Source: Siphonodentalium dalli (lineage: Eukaryota; Mollusca; Scaphopoda; Gadilida; Siphonodentaliidae). From it: a DNA stretch of 64,000 bases. Where the stretch lies: contig CP136062.1 of NCBI GenBank assembly GCA_032622095.1, positions 159,708,875-159,772,874 on the forward strand. Reading direction: 5' to 3'. The notes under the pieces were generated by a model. The model had not been told where the DNA came from, did not search any database, and saw only the letters and a list, made by a program, of their open reading frames with translations. How positions within the stretch are numbered: the stretch's first letter is position 1; each line of letters begins with the position of its first letter. Positions 45,036 through 56,840 of this stretch are shown here, in pieces. A program made the position numbers and the translations under genes.

Positions 45036-45592
45036 TATACGATACGATACGATACGATTTATTTGCATAAACACCAATAAAGGCAGTATGCTAACGATAC
45101 AAATAGTAATAAAACAATAAACAATTAATAAACAATTACATGTGAACATGGCATGTCTAGCTATATGTATTTTATTGTGTGATGGCAAGCATAATATTCA
45201 TTCAGAGCGCTTATCAAAGAAGCGCCGGACCACGTTGCTGATTTTGCTGCTTATTTCAGGGTTATCATTTTTCATTACAAGATTACATTTCTGATCGTTT
45301 GACATACTTGTAAAATAGCTGTGATATCTACCAACAATTTGGAAAAGTTCATTTCTGAGATCGCAATAGTGTGGACATTCCATAATGAAATGATACTCAT
45401 TTTCTGTCTACCTTTTTCAATAGCGAGTTTGTGATCACTAACACGGAGTTTTGTAAAACTGATCCTATCTTTTAAAGATGTTGTGTTTATTAAGTAAGTC
45501 TCTAAGATATAATCATTTTTAAACAATCTATATGTTCTGAGTTTATTTTTATGGCCATCTCGTTTTGAGTTATCAAATATAGATCTCTTGAA
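45036..45592 (-). mobile_element. LINE 3' fragment, antisense, with ATCGT tail
   Basis: On the minus strand: LETYLINTTSLKDRISFTKL, RVSDHKLAIEKGRQ, then after a small deletion and frame change EYHFIMECPHYCDLRNELFQ ... ISNVVRRFFDKRSE and stop (45198). The deletion removed the region of the C-x2-C pair. The 3' UTR follows and ends in a tail of four ATCGT-type pentamers (about 45038-45060 on the plus strand: ATACGATACGATACGAT). The 5' end abuts the family B MITE. Heavily 5'-truncated; not functional. Confidence 0.85.
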
Positions 45593-46036
45593 TGACCCGC
45601 CATATCAAATCCAGTCGTAAGTCGGGATTTTTTTACCCTGTGCCAATGCATTCCCTTATATATGCGAGTCTACCATATGTCGCCTTGCATATATAAGAGA
45701 ATGCATTGGCCTAACAATTTTAATAAATTTTTCTTGTATTCTTTAACAATTTTATAATTTCACCCATACAGAGCCCCAGACAAACAAGAGCAGACGACAC
45801 TCTTCTATATGCTTCTATATATGTGTGGGGCTCCCTGCAGGGTAATGGATGTTTTTTTATTTTATGTCCTAAAAATTGTAAGAAACATTTATTTAAAAAA
45901 AATGATAACAAATTGTTAGGCCAATGCATTCTCTTATATATGTGAGACGACCTATGGTCGACTCGCATATATAAGAGAATGCATTCCACAGGGTAAAAAA
46001 AATCCCGACTTACGACTGGATTTGATATGGCGGGTC
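45593..46036. mobile_element. MITE family B, second copy
   Basis: Ends as at 23142: TGACCCGCCATATCAAATCC at the left and GGATTTGATATGGCGGGTCA at the right. Palindromes at 45643-45709 and about 45922-45987 have a few substitutions (CATTCCCTTATATATG, GTCTACCATATGTCGCC) relative to 23142-23600. Immediately to the right is an isolated half-palindrome, CATATATGCGAGTCTCCCAT (46037-46075), resembling family C. Confidence 0.92.
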
Positions 46037-46109
46037 ACATATATGCGAGTCTCCCATAGGGAACCTCACATATATATTAAAGACGAGATATCCCATCGCT
46101 TTAGCTCAA

Positions 46110-46530
46110 TTTGCCTTCCTACAATATTATATACCCACGATTTTAATTATAGAATTTAAAATATATTGGTTTCGCGAATGACCAACTCAGAATTCCGTTA
46201 ATATAACAATAACAACCAGCACCTAATTAACGAACCGGCGGCCGACTCGGTCGTCTCGAATAACAACTATCAGTGGGCTGCAGAACGAAAACTATCTATA
46301 AAAGTTGAAATATAAGACTTACAAATTATCTTTTAAATAGTTTTATTGGTAATTGACATAGCTTGTCACAAACCAAAAATCAACATTATTGATATAATAA
46401 TGTAAAGGACAATAAACGAAATTGAAATTCCCAACTACACCTTTTACCGGACTCGGCCACCTGGTCGCGTAGTTCGACTTTTAAATAAAACGGAATTTCC
46501 CATTCTATAAATAAAACACCCACTGTTAAT
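46110..46530. repeat. Dispersed repeat R1 copy
   Basis: Same blocks as 3170-3510 in the same order: ATATTGGTTTCGCGAATGAC, CTCAGAATTCCGTTAATATA, CACCTAATTAACGAACCGGC, GACTTACAAATTATCTTTT, TTTTACCGGACTCGGCC and TAGTTCGACTTTTAAA. Somewhat diverged. Confidence 0.85.
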
Positions 46531-46587
46531 GTCAGCGCCCATAGCTTTCTAGAATCTCAAGGACAGCATACACCGGTGGTGTTAATA

Positions 46588-46748
46588 ATACATTAGCCTA
46601 ACAATATTTACATTTACCTTGTAAGCCATTGCATTCACTTACACATGCGAGGCTCCCTATGCGAGACTCTCATATATAAGAGAATATGCACTTGCATATA
46701 GGATCTTTAATGATGCACCAGCGCAGCTCCCGTCATGAAAGGGTCTTA
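46588..46748. mobile_element. MITE family C remnant
   Basis: The right half of a family C element: degraded palindrome (CATTCACTTACACATGCGAG ... CTCATATATAAGAGAATATG), then ATGATGCACCAGCGCAGCTC and CCGTCATGAAAGGGTCTTAA. The left half is reduced to TTAGCCTAACAATATTTAC. Confidence 0.75.
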
Positions 46749-46856
46749 AGATACAGCGCAATGGGAGCAGAACGGAACACAATTAAAATATGTATTTGAT
46801 ATGATTTGGAATGTTTAAGACATATCCTATGTATCTACACAGTATACACGTATGTG

Positions 46857-47087
46857 TTAACCCTTTAACCAACAAAACGGCCAAAACCGGCCAAATAAAG
46901 CTTCAACAGCCTAAAATATCTTCGGTCTGTCTCAATAGAACCATACAAATATGGATATCATTGGAACCGGCTCCTTGACCACATTGTGATAGTTACAGTT
47001 ATGCCCTGTGCCAATGCATTCTCTCATATATGCGAGTCGACCATAGCTAGGTCGCCTCGCATATATAAGAGAATACATTGGCCTAAA
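46857..47087. mobile_element. MITE family A, left half only
   Basis: TTAACCCTTTAACCAACAAA, then the long subterminal block and one palindrome at 47011-47081 with a 4-bp insertion in its centre (CATAGCTAGGTCG). The second palindrome and right end are absent; unique sequence starts at the A-run near 47090. Confidence 0.88.
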
Positions 47088-47303
47088 AAAAATTACGTAT
47101 GACGTGTCTACATACGACTCAGATATACATCTCGGTCCATACAAAGACAAGTGACCCCGGGATTTCAGTTACTACCTCTTGGAAAACTACACAAATGTAT
47201 AGTCGATTTATCCTAACAATCTGAATCTGAATTATCGATACATGCAGAATTATCACAAATAATACTATACTCAATTCGCTATACTGTTTTTTCTCTTGAG
47301 AAC

Positions 47304-47318
47304 GGGGGGGGGGGGGGG
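47304..47318. repeat. Poly-G tract
   Basis: Fifteen G. The surrounding 47090-47760 stretch shows no recognisable gene or repeat. Confidence 0.95.
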
Positions 47319-49398
47319 TCTGACGAAAAATTCCGAACACAGGGCCGGGTGGGTGGGTGGTTTGGAGCCCAGAAAAAAAAAAATCCGGTGCTTGCAATTT
47401 TTTTCCTGATGGTTGGGTTTTTCCCAATTATTTACACACACTGAGACTGTTTTATTGTTCAGCAGCCTAAATAATACCCTTATTCCATTCAATTAACCCA
47501 TTGTATAAATTGTGATAAACGTTCGTTGCATAACAGGAAATAGTGCCATGTGACCTTTGACTTCCGGTTTGTCGTCTGTTTATATTCCGTTGGCTACGGC
47601 TTCTAATATTTTCACAACAAACACTAATGAATAAAGAGTTTAAAAAGTAATTTCATTAAATTTACGCCATTAAATATGTCAAATGTTCTTTATTTATCAA
47701 GGACTATTTCTTTACGCGGGCAAACAACGCATAGTTACGCGAAACATCATCGCATGACTTAGGGTGCATTTACATTGGTGTAGATCTGTGTACACTGTAC
47801 AGAAATATGTGAAGTCTTGTGTCACGGATTACTGGCAGTGAACGCGCGCTCATCAGCACTCTGGTAATGGATAATTCACAACGTGTTCTCGTCAGTTTAT
47901 GCCAGGATACAAAATGAATCCACTGTCGGCAGACCTAAGCGAGTTGATCTATGCCGCACATGGACGTGCCTATAAGGTAGCAATACACTATTTCCAGCAA
48001 TTTTGCCAACCTGGGAGGGGGTACTGTACCTCAAATCAATGTTAGCCATTATCGTTGGCATATATCCCATCAAGCATGTTTTTATTTCGACAGAAATTTT
48101 AGGTGTAATCATTTAAATGTACTTTTGGTTCTTCGTACAATTTGTCAATGAGTTATGCCCCTTGGTTTGCACACACGAAACGCTCAATTTTACCAATTTT
48201 TTGACTCAAATTGGCCATTTTCAACCCAAAAACAGACCATGATAGAGCGAATGTCAGTAAATAAGATTCTTCCACCTGATAGAGCTATGTTAGAGCTGAG
48301 AAATATTTGAAATAGAAAAAAAGTTATCGTATCAATTTGAAAAAAAAGTCTTGCCAGCCCAGATGACAGAATTCAGGGGAGAGAAATCGGGCTATTTTCC
48401 TGTAATCAATAACACAGAGTTTGCCTTCACTGAATACGAAAACCTTGTTGCGTATCCAAATTTTTAACTTTTTTGAGAACTTTCCCAGTTTTGTAAAATA
48501 AATAAACCTTCAAACCAGTAATAACACATTTAACGCAGGCTACACTGGCTGTTATGCCCCCCAGATACTTATATTTCTATTTTTCAGACCCCCCCTACAA
48601 CCCGTGAAATCGTGTACTGCTACCTAAGGTCTCTGTGATGGGGGATTCCACATTGGAATTTTCAACTGAACCTCCTCCCCTTGAACCTGAGCAATTCCAC
48701 GAACTTGCATAATTCAATTTGCACCCCTCCCCTTGAGTTTTGATTTTCCCCAACATTTCCCTCACATGCCTAGGGTGGACTATATATAGGTCTGAGCAAT
48801 TTTTTAGATTCTGGAAATTGTCAAAATCCTAACATCTAGTGTTCTAACTCGTGTGAAGTGGCGTTTCTAAGTTATTTTAAACTTGTGTCTCGACCCCTTT
48901 AGCTTTGCTGCACCGGTGGGGGAGGACCATACATAACCATTATCGTCTGGTGTGACAATATTTTGAAATATGAACATGAAAATCGCAAAAGCATAGCATC
49001 TAGAGTGGCCTCCAGCTTTCCAAGTGTTAGAAATTTCCAACTTAACACCCCCATAATTTCGACGAACTACACGAGTATTGACCATTGATAATGAAACACG
49101 ACGCGAAATTTCAGAAAGTATTGACGCCGTATCAAAAACTGTGTGTCACTCTGCGATTCCTTGCTTCTGGTTTCGAACAGAGTTTCTTATTACGGATTCA
49201 GAAATATGCAAAATCGTCTCAGAGGTTTGCTCGGCCATATAATTATATACCACGTACTTAAATGTGATCACCTTAGCGAACCGTCTTGGAATAGCTTATA
49301 CGCTTGTTGAACTGACAAAGATTAATATGCTATGCCCGAGTAATGATTAATCAAATCAGATTTTCCTGTCGCAATGCCTCGGTGTTGACCCTGTATTA

Positions 49399-51080
49399 AG
49401 GTTGTTCCACACCGGGCGCGCGCGAGCGATTATAACGGCCGTTTTCTAACGTCCGTAGCAGTTCAAAGCGCGCGATTTTTATGTCCACACCGCAAGCGAC
49501 TGAAACGCTTCGTCGAGCGCGATAGTCAGGTTATTATTCTGTGTGTACGCTAAGTTCAGGGGAGTCAGGTGGCTGCATGGGGGATACCCCCACCCCACAC
49601 ACTTATGACTAATGTGTAGGGTTTCTACAAACAACGTGTAGCCCTGCTACACAACCATTATTCATTTTTTATCTTAAACATATTTTACACAATAAATGGG
49701 TCAATTTATATATACACATGTATACACACTGGTGTGCATAAAATCAACACCTATGCCTTACACATGTTGTGTAAATTCTTACACATATATATCGTAGACA
49801 AGAATGTAAAGTTCAGTATTCCGAACTGTGGGTATATAGTATTCATGGCAAATGGAGATTTATATGTTAAAACTTTCATGGCGTACAATGGTACGTAATA
49901 TTTTGCTCTGTCATGTGTGAGTTTTCGTTTTAAATGAACAAACCATGGTCGTGGCGTGGTTGCACGTGATTAGTATTAACGTATTACAACAATCATATAA
50001 ACAAGAGTAAGAGCAGTATTCTTCATGAAAGTTTTAACAAATATATCCTCATATATCATTAATACAATACTCACAAGTCGGAATTCTGAACTTACATTCC
50101 TTGTCTATAATTTGTTTATTCTCGTCACTCAAAATTACATGGGTAGTGAGACAGTAGTAAATTGTATTCCAAAACATATACTCAAACAATATCGTCGTCA
50201 TGTAGCAGACTATGAAACTGAAGGCACGCAATGCGCACGATCTGCATTCTTACACAAGTGTGTGTAATAAAATGTACACATTATGTGTAGAACGGCACTT
50301 GGTCAATGTATTTGTATGTAAAACTACACATTGCTATGTGTATTAACCGGGTTCACATATTTGATGTGTAATCGTTTCTACACATTAGTTATAATAGTGC
50401 TCCACCCGGTAATACGCGATTATTATTAGTTGATGAATGCATTGTCTCATGTTTACCACAACCGTCAACGTCTTTTGGAATGAACTAGCCTCGTTATATT
50501 CTTTATCATTTCCCCTGATTATACCAAAATATAATTCACCAGCCAATGGAGCAGATTATACGGTCCATGATTTTAGTTCTTTACAAGGAATAAACTGAAT
50601 ATAGTAATCTAAGGTGGAATTTCAGTCACGAAAAATAACAAAAATAAATGGTTTAATTATTTGGTCATAGAGACATATACAGTCATACAGATACACATGG
50701 CATACATACATACATACATACAGTCATACAGACACACACAGTCATACAGACACACATGTGACATACAGACACACATGCGTTGTACTTCGATTATTAGCCT
50801 CTCGCTAAAGTCCTCCATTATCGCGGCGACAAATCAGTGTGCCGTCATCAAATAGAAAAATAACGGTCGTATAAACACCTATCTGAGAGCCGTCCAATTA
50901 TCTCGCTGGTTTGCAACAAAGCGACAATTCGACGAAGCATAAAAGCACTGCTATAATCGCCTCGTGGTCAGCGAGTCGGTCGCTTGCGGTGTGAACATAA
51001 AAATCGCGCGCTTTGAACTGCTACGGACGTTAGAAAACGGCCGTTATAATCGCTCACTCGCGCCCGGTGTGGAACAACCT
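49399..51080. mobile_element. Nested element, 1.68 kb, with about 100-bp inverted ends
   Basis: AGGTTGTTCCACACCGGGCG then CGCGCGAGCGATTATAACGG and CCGTTTTCTAACGTCCGTAG at the left are mirrored at 50950-51080. TTA flanks both ends (49396-49398 and 51081-51083). The interior holds ACACATGTGTGTA-type repeats and two segments (49800-49870 and 50010-50100) with partly complementary sequence such as AGAATGTAAGTTCAGTATTCCG-like stretches. No protein recognised. Confidence 0.85.
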
Positions 51081-51084
51081 TTAT

Positions 51085-52496
51085 GGTCTATTCCCATTGC
51101 ACACGCGCGTGCGATTAATCGCAGCGTTTTTTAAGGTCGAGCGGCTCTATATGTGTGTTCGATGGCATTCCTTCCTCCCACTGCTAACAGTTTCCCCAAT
51201 AGGGGTGGGGGTCTGACGAACACATTCATACACAGGTCTAGGGTAGGTTGGAGGATGATAAAGTACTTTCGTTTGGGGGTGACCACATACAGGCCTATAT
51301 ATGCTGACACATTAACTTTAATTTTCCTCAGTTAGATTTACTCAGGTATAAGTTGAGTATAACGAGCCATGCCATCAAAATGACATACGTTTTGAGGACA
51401 CAATTATATATATCTAGCTAATTATAATTAGAAATAGAGGGTTCAATTCCATGTAGTTGGGCATAAATATGCATATTTTATTCCAGCTTGAAACGTATAT
51501 AACACTATATAGTACGATCACGACCCAGATTACGGGAGTTTTATGTATATAATTGTTATTATCACTCAAGATTATCAAAAGTGTACGATTCAAGTGGTTG
51601 AATTAGATCTTTCAACATTTTACCTTATAGTTAGCTAGGTCTGACAAAAATCGTCTTTCTGAATAAAGCTCATTTAAAACATTTGTACTCAAACATATGA
51701 TATCCAGTAAAAATTATGGGGAAAGAGGGGATGAGACCCTAATTTGTTGGGAGAAAAACAAATAGATTTGCATGTAGGGAGGATGGTAGACTCATGGTTG
51801 GGAGGGATTTTTATGTTCAACACTGTGTATGAACGTTTTTTTTCCAGACCCCCTCCCCCATCATCGAGTGCTCATTTGTATAGCCGCTGGCAACAGCGAC
51901 AACGCGGTACTATAATTGACGAACCACCATTCAAATAGAATAAGTGATGGGACTCAGAATTCGACCTTAAGAGTCACACACGCATCGTTTCAGGTCGAAT
52001 TATGTCGCCAGGACGCTGTTCGCATGCATGAGCGATTGATTTCAATTTGATCGCCATTGGCGGCTTATCATCAGTGATCGCACATGCTAAACGGCACATT
52101 ACTATCAATCTATATATTCACAATCTTGGGTACAGTGTTGCGCGAGACTGACAGGTAATATAATTCGACTGAATTCTACAAAATTCACCACCGATGCTAG
52201 CTATACGTTGGAAACTTCTTTCCAAGCCATTTCCTTTCCGTACTTCATTTATTAATTTATCGCCCATCAGTTATGAGAATGGCTGTACCCGGATAGTATA
52301 TGTGACCGAGTGAACCATGTCATTCTCTGTAACGGCTATCTCGATGACGAGGTTGATTACATAAGATGATTGGTCACGAATAGGACGTGGTTGTTTGAGG
52401 AAGGTAATTGATCACGAATCGCTCTGTGTTATGTTAACACGCACCTTAAAAAAACGCTGCGATTAATCGCACGCGCGTGTGCAATGAGAATAGACC
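51085..52496. mobile_element. Nested element, 1.41 kb, with about 50-bp inverted ends
   Basis: GGTCTATTCCCATTGCACAC then GCGCGTGCGATTAATCGCAG, CGTTTTTTAAGGT at the left; CACCTTAAAAAAACGCTGCG through to GCAATGAGAATAGACC at the right. It starts four bases after the end of the preceding element. The flanks are TTA and GTA if one includes one extra terminal base, so a target duplication is at best imperfect. No protein recognised. Confidence 0.8.
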
Positions 52497-52716
52497 CGTA
52501 TAACGGATATACGATTCTTCCTCATACGAACGATTACCGTTTTCTTTCTGTGTGCATTTCTGTATCTAACCGTTTACACTTGCGTGCGTGTAGAAATGTA
52601 CACAGATCCACACCAATGTAAACGCACCCTTATAGAAGCCGATGTTAGTTTCACGTCCCATTTGTTGATTTAAGTATAAGTTTTATCGAGGTTTTGGATC
52701 ATGTAATAAATACAAT

Positions 52717-52853
52717 CTGGAACTCGTCCCCAGTTTATTGCGGAATTTGCCAAACTCGTCCAGTAAATTAGGTATGGACCTCGCCAAAAGCTCGATCCAG
52801 ACCTAAATTACTGGACGAGTTTTGTATATTCCGCTATAAACTGGGGACTCGTT
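52717..52853. mobile_element. 137-bp foldback
   Basis: AACTCGTCCCCAGTTTATTG then CGGAATTTGCCAAACTCGTC pairs with GACGAGTTTTGTATATTCCG then CTATAAACTGGGGACTCGTT. An inner stem uses CCAGTAAATTAGGT/ACCTAAATTACTGG. The loop is about 25 bp. Confidence 0.88.
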
Positions 52854-52974
52854 GTGGATCTTCCGTGTATCTTGCAATACTGAGGCGCTTTAATTTGCTT
52901 TAGATTGAACTGAGGTCACAAGTATATTCCAGTATGTTTGGTACCGTTCGCTAACATGGACAACAAGAAAATAA

Positions 52975-53235
52975 GATGATAAAAGTTGAAATATAAGAAT
53001 TACAAATTATCTTTTTCATTTCTTTTATTTGTAATGGGCATAGCTATCACAAACCAAAAATCAACAGTATTGACTTAATGTAAAGGACAAAAACGAAATT
53101 GAAATTCCCAACTACACCTTTTACCGGACTCGGCCTCTGGGTCGCAGTTCGAATTTTAAATCCGTCCCAAAATTTCCAATTTCTATAAATAAAACGCCCA
53201 TCGCCTACTGAAACCAAGAAACAGTGAAACATTAT
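52975..53235. repeat. Dispersed repeat R1, partial
   Basis: AAAAGTTGAAATATAAGAAT, ACAAATTATCTTTTTCATTT, CACAAACCAAAAATCAACAG and TTTTACCGGACTCGGCC match the right half of the R1 copy at 46300-46500. An adjacent second copy follows at 53340. Confidence 0.85.
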
Positions 53236-53339
53236 ACACGCGGAGCGCTAAATAAACAGTACATTGAGTATAATTAACTAAATGTATCATACACTCACGT
53301 CGGAACTAAAACGTCCATTGATTTTAGCCGCCAACACAA

Positions 53340-53715
53340 TCCTAACAATAACAATCAGCACCTAATTAACGAACCGGTGGCCGACTCGGCCGTCTCCGAC
53401 CACAACCCCCAGTGGGCTGCAGAACGAAAAATGTCTATAACAGTTGAAATATAAGACTTACAAATTATCTTTTTCATTTCTTTTCTTTGTAATTGGCATA
53501 TAGGTTATCACAAACCAAAAATCATATTATTGACATAATGTGAACGACAATAAACGAAATTGAAATTCCCAACTACACCTTTTACCTGGCTCGACCTCGG
53601 GGTCGCACTACAACTTTTAATGTGTCCCAATAATTCCAATTCTATAAATGAAACCCCATCGCCCACTGTATACCAAGAAACAGCGAAATAACGACAGCTG
53701 GGGCAACGCAAAAAT
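53340..53715. repeat. Dispersed repeat R1, second adjacent copy
   Basis: Starts AATCAGCACCTAATTAACGA then ACCGGTGGCCGACTC, and follows R1 to ATTCTATAAATGAAACCCC and the CCAAGAAACAGCGAAAT tail shared with 53210. A duplicate AAATATCAGTATTAATCCAT-type pair follows at 53710-53755. Confidence 0.85.
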
Positions 53716-53824
53716 CAGTATTAATCCATTCAAATATCAGTATTAATCCATTCAAATATAGTTAAATGTTCGCTTATGTTCTAAACTCTCAGCCATGGTG
53801 TCCAGAACTACCATACTTCATAAT

Positions 53825-54030
53825 TACAAGAAAACCATAGTCAGAAATGGTAACGCCACCGAGATCATATTATTAGCCATAAATATCAATTATAATATAA
53901 AATATATTGGTTACATGAATGCACCGACTCAGAATTCCGTTAAAACAACTAATCCTTCAAATTATTACAAACAACTACGGCTTATTACTGCAGGTTTGTC
54001 ATTCACCAAACCAGAAAGCTTCTAAATGCG
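53825..54030. repeat. Dispersed repeat R1, 10230-like variant
   Basis: AGAAAACCATAGTCAGAAAT then GGTAACGCC, TCAGAATTCCGTTAAAACAA, CTAATCCTTCAAATTATTAC and CATTCACCAAACCAGAA match 10235-10680. A diverged remnant with TTTTACCGGACTCGGGG follows at 54330. Confidence 0.8.
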
Positions 54031-54967
54031 GATAAAAAATGGGTTCCCGCCATAAAAAAAATGTTCAGGTGTGCATGGCCCAGCCATTGCTCATACCTAA
54101 ACATCGAACGCAATTAACGCGGTCATAATAGTTACATACTGCAACTTTAAGACATCCAGCGAATACACACCCCACGAAAACCCGAAATGTGTTGTCCTGC
54201 GAGATATCCCATCGCTATAGCTCAATTTGACACGGCCAGATTAGCCTTTCTACAATATCCTAAAACAATAAAGCTTCTCAAATCATCGCCATAGTCAATA
54301 GAACTTTCGCGAACTTGGACATTCCAACTACAGCTTTTACCGGACTCGGGGTCGCAGTACAATTTTAACGCATCCCAAAATAACCGGAAAAAAAAAAACA
54401 ATTATCTATTTATAAAGTCCCCACAGGTCCACAGATTTCTAATATTTGCGCAACAGTATACACCGGTGGCGTTAATAAATAGCACAGCCGGGATGTTGAA
54501 GGAAGTATATGCTGTTCATTGCTTCATGCTATACATGGTGCCATTTGCCAATGGCAATAATAATTCACATCTGGCAAACAATATTTTCATTTGGCAAAAG
54601 TTTTGGCAAGTCACTTTTTAATTCCTCAAGAAAGTTGAAAATATATTGATCTATATATCAATACCATTCATTTCAGGAAAACTCTAACAATATAATTAAA
54701 GTAGAGGTGTTTTATTATAGTTTAAAGGAAAAGTTATAACCTTTATTAAGATGCAGTTAATCTGATAGCATTAGTATTGATGGGTGAGGGATTACCCGTA
54801 TTCAGTGTGGTGGTGTTTACATATCTAATCCTCTTGTAATGTGCCCTTCTGGTGAAGCAACACTTCTACACATTTATTGTTCGGTGATTGGTTTATTTTT
54901 GTGTGATAAGCCACAAAATAAGACTCAATGTTGCAGATAATTATACTATCAGGGATTCTAAAAGAAT

Positions 54968-55590
54968 TTGGCAAAAAAATATTTTCATTTGGTAAAAGAA
55001 ATGTTGGTCCAGCGCGGAACCTGGTGCCAGTCAATAGCAAAAGGGAATGCATTCGTTGATAATAGTGACCGCACCTCATTGGTCGAGCTTAACCGAGATT
55101 TGGAAAAACTGTCTTTGAATGAATTTGAAAACGCCTTCAAATCGGTATGCACACGCATATTAAATATATTAACAGGGCGCTGGTATTGAAACATCCGGAA
55201 AGGTTAATGTCGATAAGAATTGGAAAGAAAAACGCGAAACAAATAAGTCATGGTTTGACAAAGTTTGCAAACATATGCGAAAACAATTTCACTTGGCGAA
55301 GCGCGCATAACTTGGAAATTGAAAAGGGTCGCCATAAACAGCCAAACGTGTCACTTGATGAAAGAATTTGTAGGAAATGTAACATGGAGGTTGAGAATGA
55401 AGAACACTTCCTTATGCGCTGCAACACATATATGTTAAGATGCGTAAACACTTCTTTTGTGAGATAGGGATGATGAGTGATAAATTTATTGGATTGAATG
55501 ATGGCCAAAAATTCCAATACATAATGCAAAACAACGAGCCTCATACATGCAACATAATCTGCAACATGGTCCGGACATTTTTCAAATAAA
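54968..55590 (+). pseudogene. LINE fragment: linker fused to C-terminus by internal deletion
   Basis: The first part reads LNRDLEKLSLNEFENAFKSV, then in another frame KEKRETNKSWFDKVCKHMRK continuing QFHLAKRA. This is the segment between endonuclease and reverse transcriptase in such LINEs (K-WF-x-C-R-F-AK). At about 55313 it passes straight into the C-terminal segment HNLEIEKGRHKQ, RICRKCNMEVENEEHFLMRC, and, in another frame, MMSDKFIGLNDGQKFQYIMQ to a stop at about 55587. The entire reverse transcriptase is missing at the junction. Not functional. Confidence 0.85.
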
Positions 55591-55661
55591 GGTCAAATTC
55601 TACTGATATAATAATGAAATAGTTACTATAGTATATGTATTATGTTGAATCATTGTTGACA

Positions 55662-56022
55662 TCTCATATATATTTTGAAGACCTCTGTTTGTCTGTCTGT
55701 ATGTACTTTGTAGAATCGAAAACGGGTTTACCGATCGAGACCAAACTTCCTATCCAAAGGTATAAAATCCCACGGGAATCGTCGACGTCGCATTTTGGAG
55801 AAGCCCAGAGCACCCATTCTCCACTCTCAGTCACAAAAACGGCACTGCTGTGGTTAATCAAGTGATAATTTAATGAGCGTTTGTGTTTGACCCATCGCTA
55901 TAAAGAGCGTTTGTTTACCATTCAACGTTATTAGCACCATCGATACATGCACGAAAAGACACAATACTTTATGTTATTATATTTTGAGAAATAGCCCGGA
56001 CAACGTCGGGCACATCAGCTAG
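55662..56022 (+). mobile_element. Helitron-like non-autonomous element, 361 bp
   Basis: The 5' end is A|TCTCATATATATTTTG followed by TGTCTGTCTGTATG and CGAAAACGG-TTACCGATCGA; the 3' end is the hairpin GCCCGGACAACGTCGGGC, then ACATCAGCTAG|T. TC start, hairpin, CTAG end and A/T flanks are all present, giving the cleanest set of Helitron ends in the window. No coding capacity. Confidence 0.75.
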
Positions 56023-56104
56023 TTGTTATATATATTTGTTATTGTGACATCGGTCTCGTGTGGACGTTTTATGTCATTAAACTATCTATCTTAAACTATC
56101 TATA

Positions 56105-56455
56105 TATCTACAAGAAGTGTAGATGCTCCGACAATAAAATAAGAATGAGAGAATCCGGGAAGCGTTTCAGACAAACGATGGATTCAAAAATTAAATGTGA
56201 GCGAAAAAATATTGTCGAAGAATTGAAGTCATTAAGCCGAACATCTAGCAAAGAATTTTGGAAAGCTCTAGACAAACATTCTAAATCTAGCCGAACTAAG
56301 ACACAAGAATGTAAAATTCCGTTATATGGTATTTTAAGGGCCTCAGCTTACCTGACGACCAAATCGACAAACTCGGGAACAAAATTGATGAAATCTATGA
56401 CGAACGATTTTTGGGCCCCTTAAATGATCCGATAACTGAAGAAAGAAATTAGTGT
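56105..56455 (+). pseudogene. LINE fragment: linker before the reverse transcriptase
   Basis: Reads YKKCRCSDNKIRMRESGKRF, then KNIVEELKSLSRTSSKEFWK then ALDKHSK, and after a frame change YFKGLSLPDDQIDKLGNKID continuing to FLGPLNDPITEERN and stop. By position in the protein it would follow directly after the HLAKRA part of 54968-55310, so the order of pieces here is scrambled, with the C-terminus and a Helitron-like element between two linker parts. Confidence 0.8.
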
Positions 56456-56639
56456 GGCTACTGGGAATTTGAAAACCAACTATAGAATGAAACTGAAATT
56501 GCACAGCAATTTCGATACTTCCATGTTCGCCAATGACGGAAAATTGTGTCATCTGATAATGCGTAAGTTGTCAGTAGACACATGTGAGTATGGTGTTACT
56601 ATAAATCATAGTAGTAATCGGGAACCAGCACATATTCTA

Positions 56640-56840
56640 TCCTCCAAATTTCATCAAAATCTGCACCGAAAACATTTTGAGATATATACTCACACGCCAT
56701 TTCTCCAAAACCGGAAGTGAAATCCGTAAACTTGATATATCATTATACAGCGCAGAGTCTGGTGCACACATAGTCCAAGTCTTCTCGTACTAAAACCGGC
56801 TAAGATATTGGGATGGAGGTGCCGGTCTTTAGTCCGAGTT
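56640..56840. repeat. Repeat shared in inverted orientation with 58675-58745
   Basis: AGTCCAAGTCTTCTCGTACT then AAAACCGGCTAAGATATTGG, GATGGAGGTGCCGGTCTTTA is the reverse complement of 58677-58743. A diverged relative is at 5178-5232. The preceding AAATTTCATCAAAATCTGCA block is found in direct orientation at 58829. Confidence 0.85.

Larger units (their letters stand above)
47762..52629. mobile_element. Outer long element with Harbinger-like ends, hosting two others
   Basis: GGGTGCATTTACATTGGTGT at the left pairs with ACCAATGTAAACGCACCC at the right, and pairing continues into AGATCTGTGTACA/TGTACACAGATC. Both ends are flanked by TTA (47759-47761 and 52630-52632). A three-base TTA/TAA target and ends of this style (GGG-TGC-TTTACA) fit the PIF/Harbinger group. 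Without the nested elements it is about 1.77 kb. No transposase or Myb-like gene is visible, so it is non-autonomous. Confidence 0.75.
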
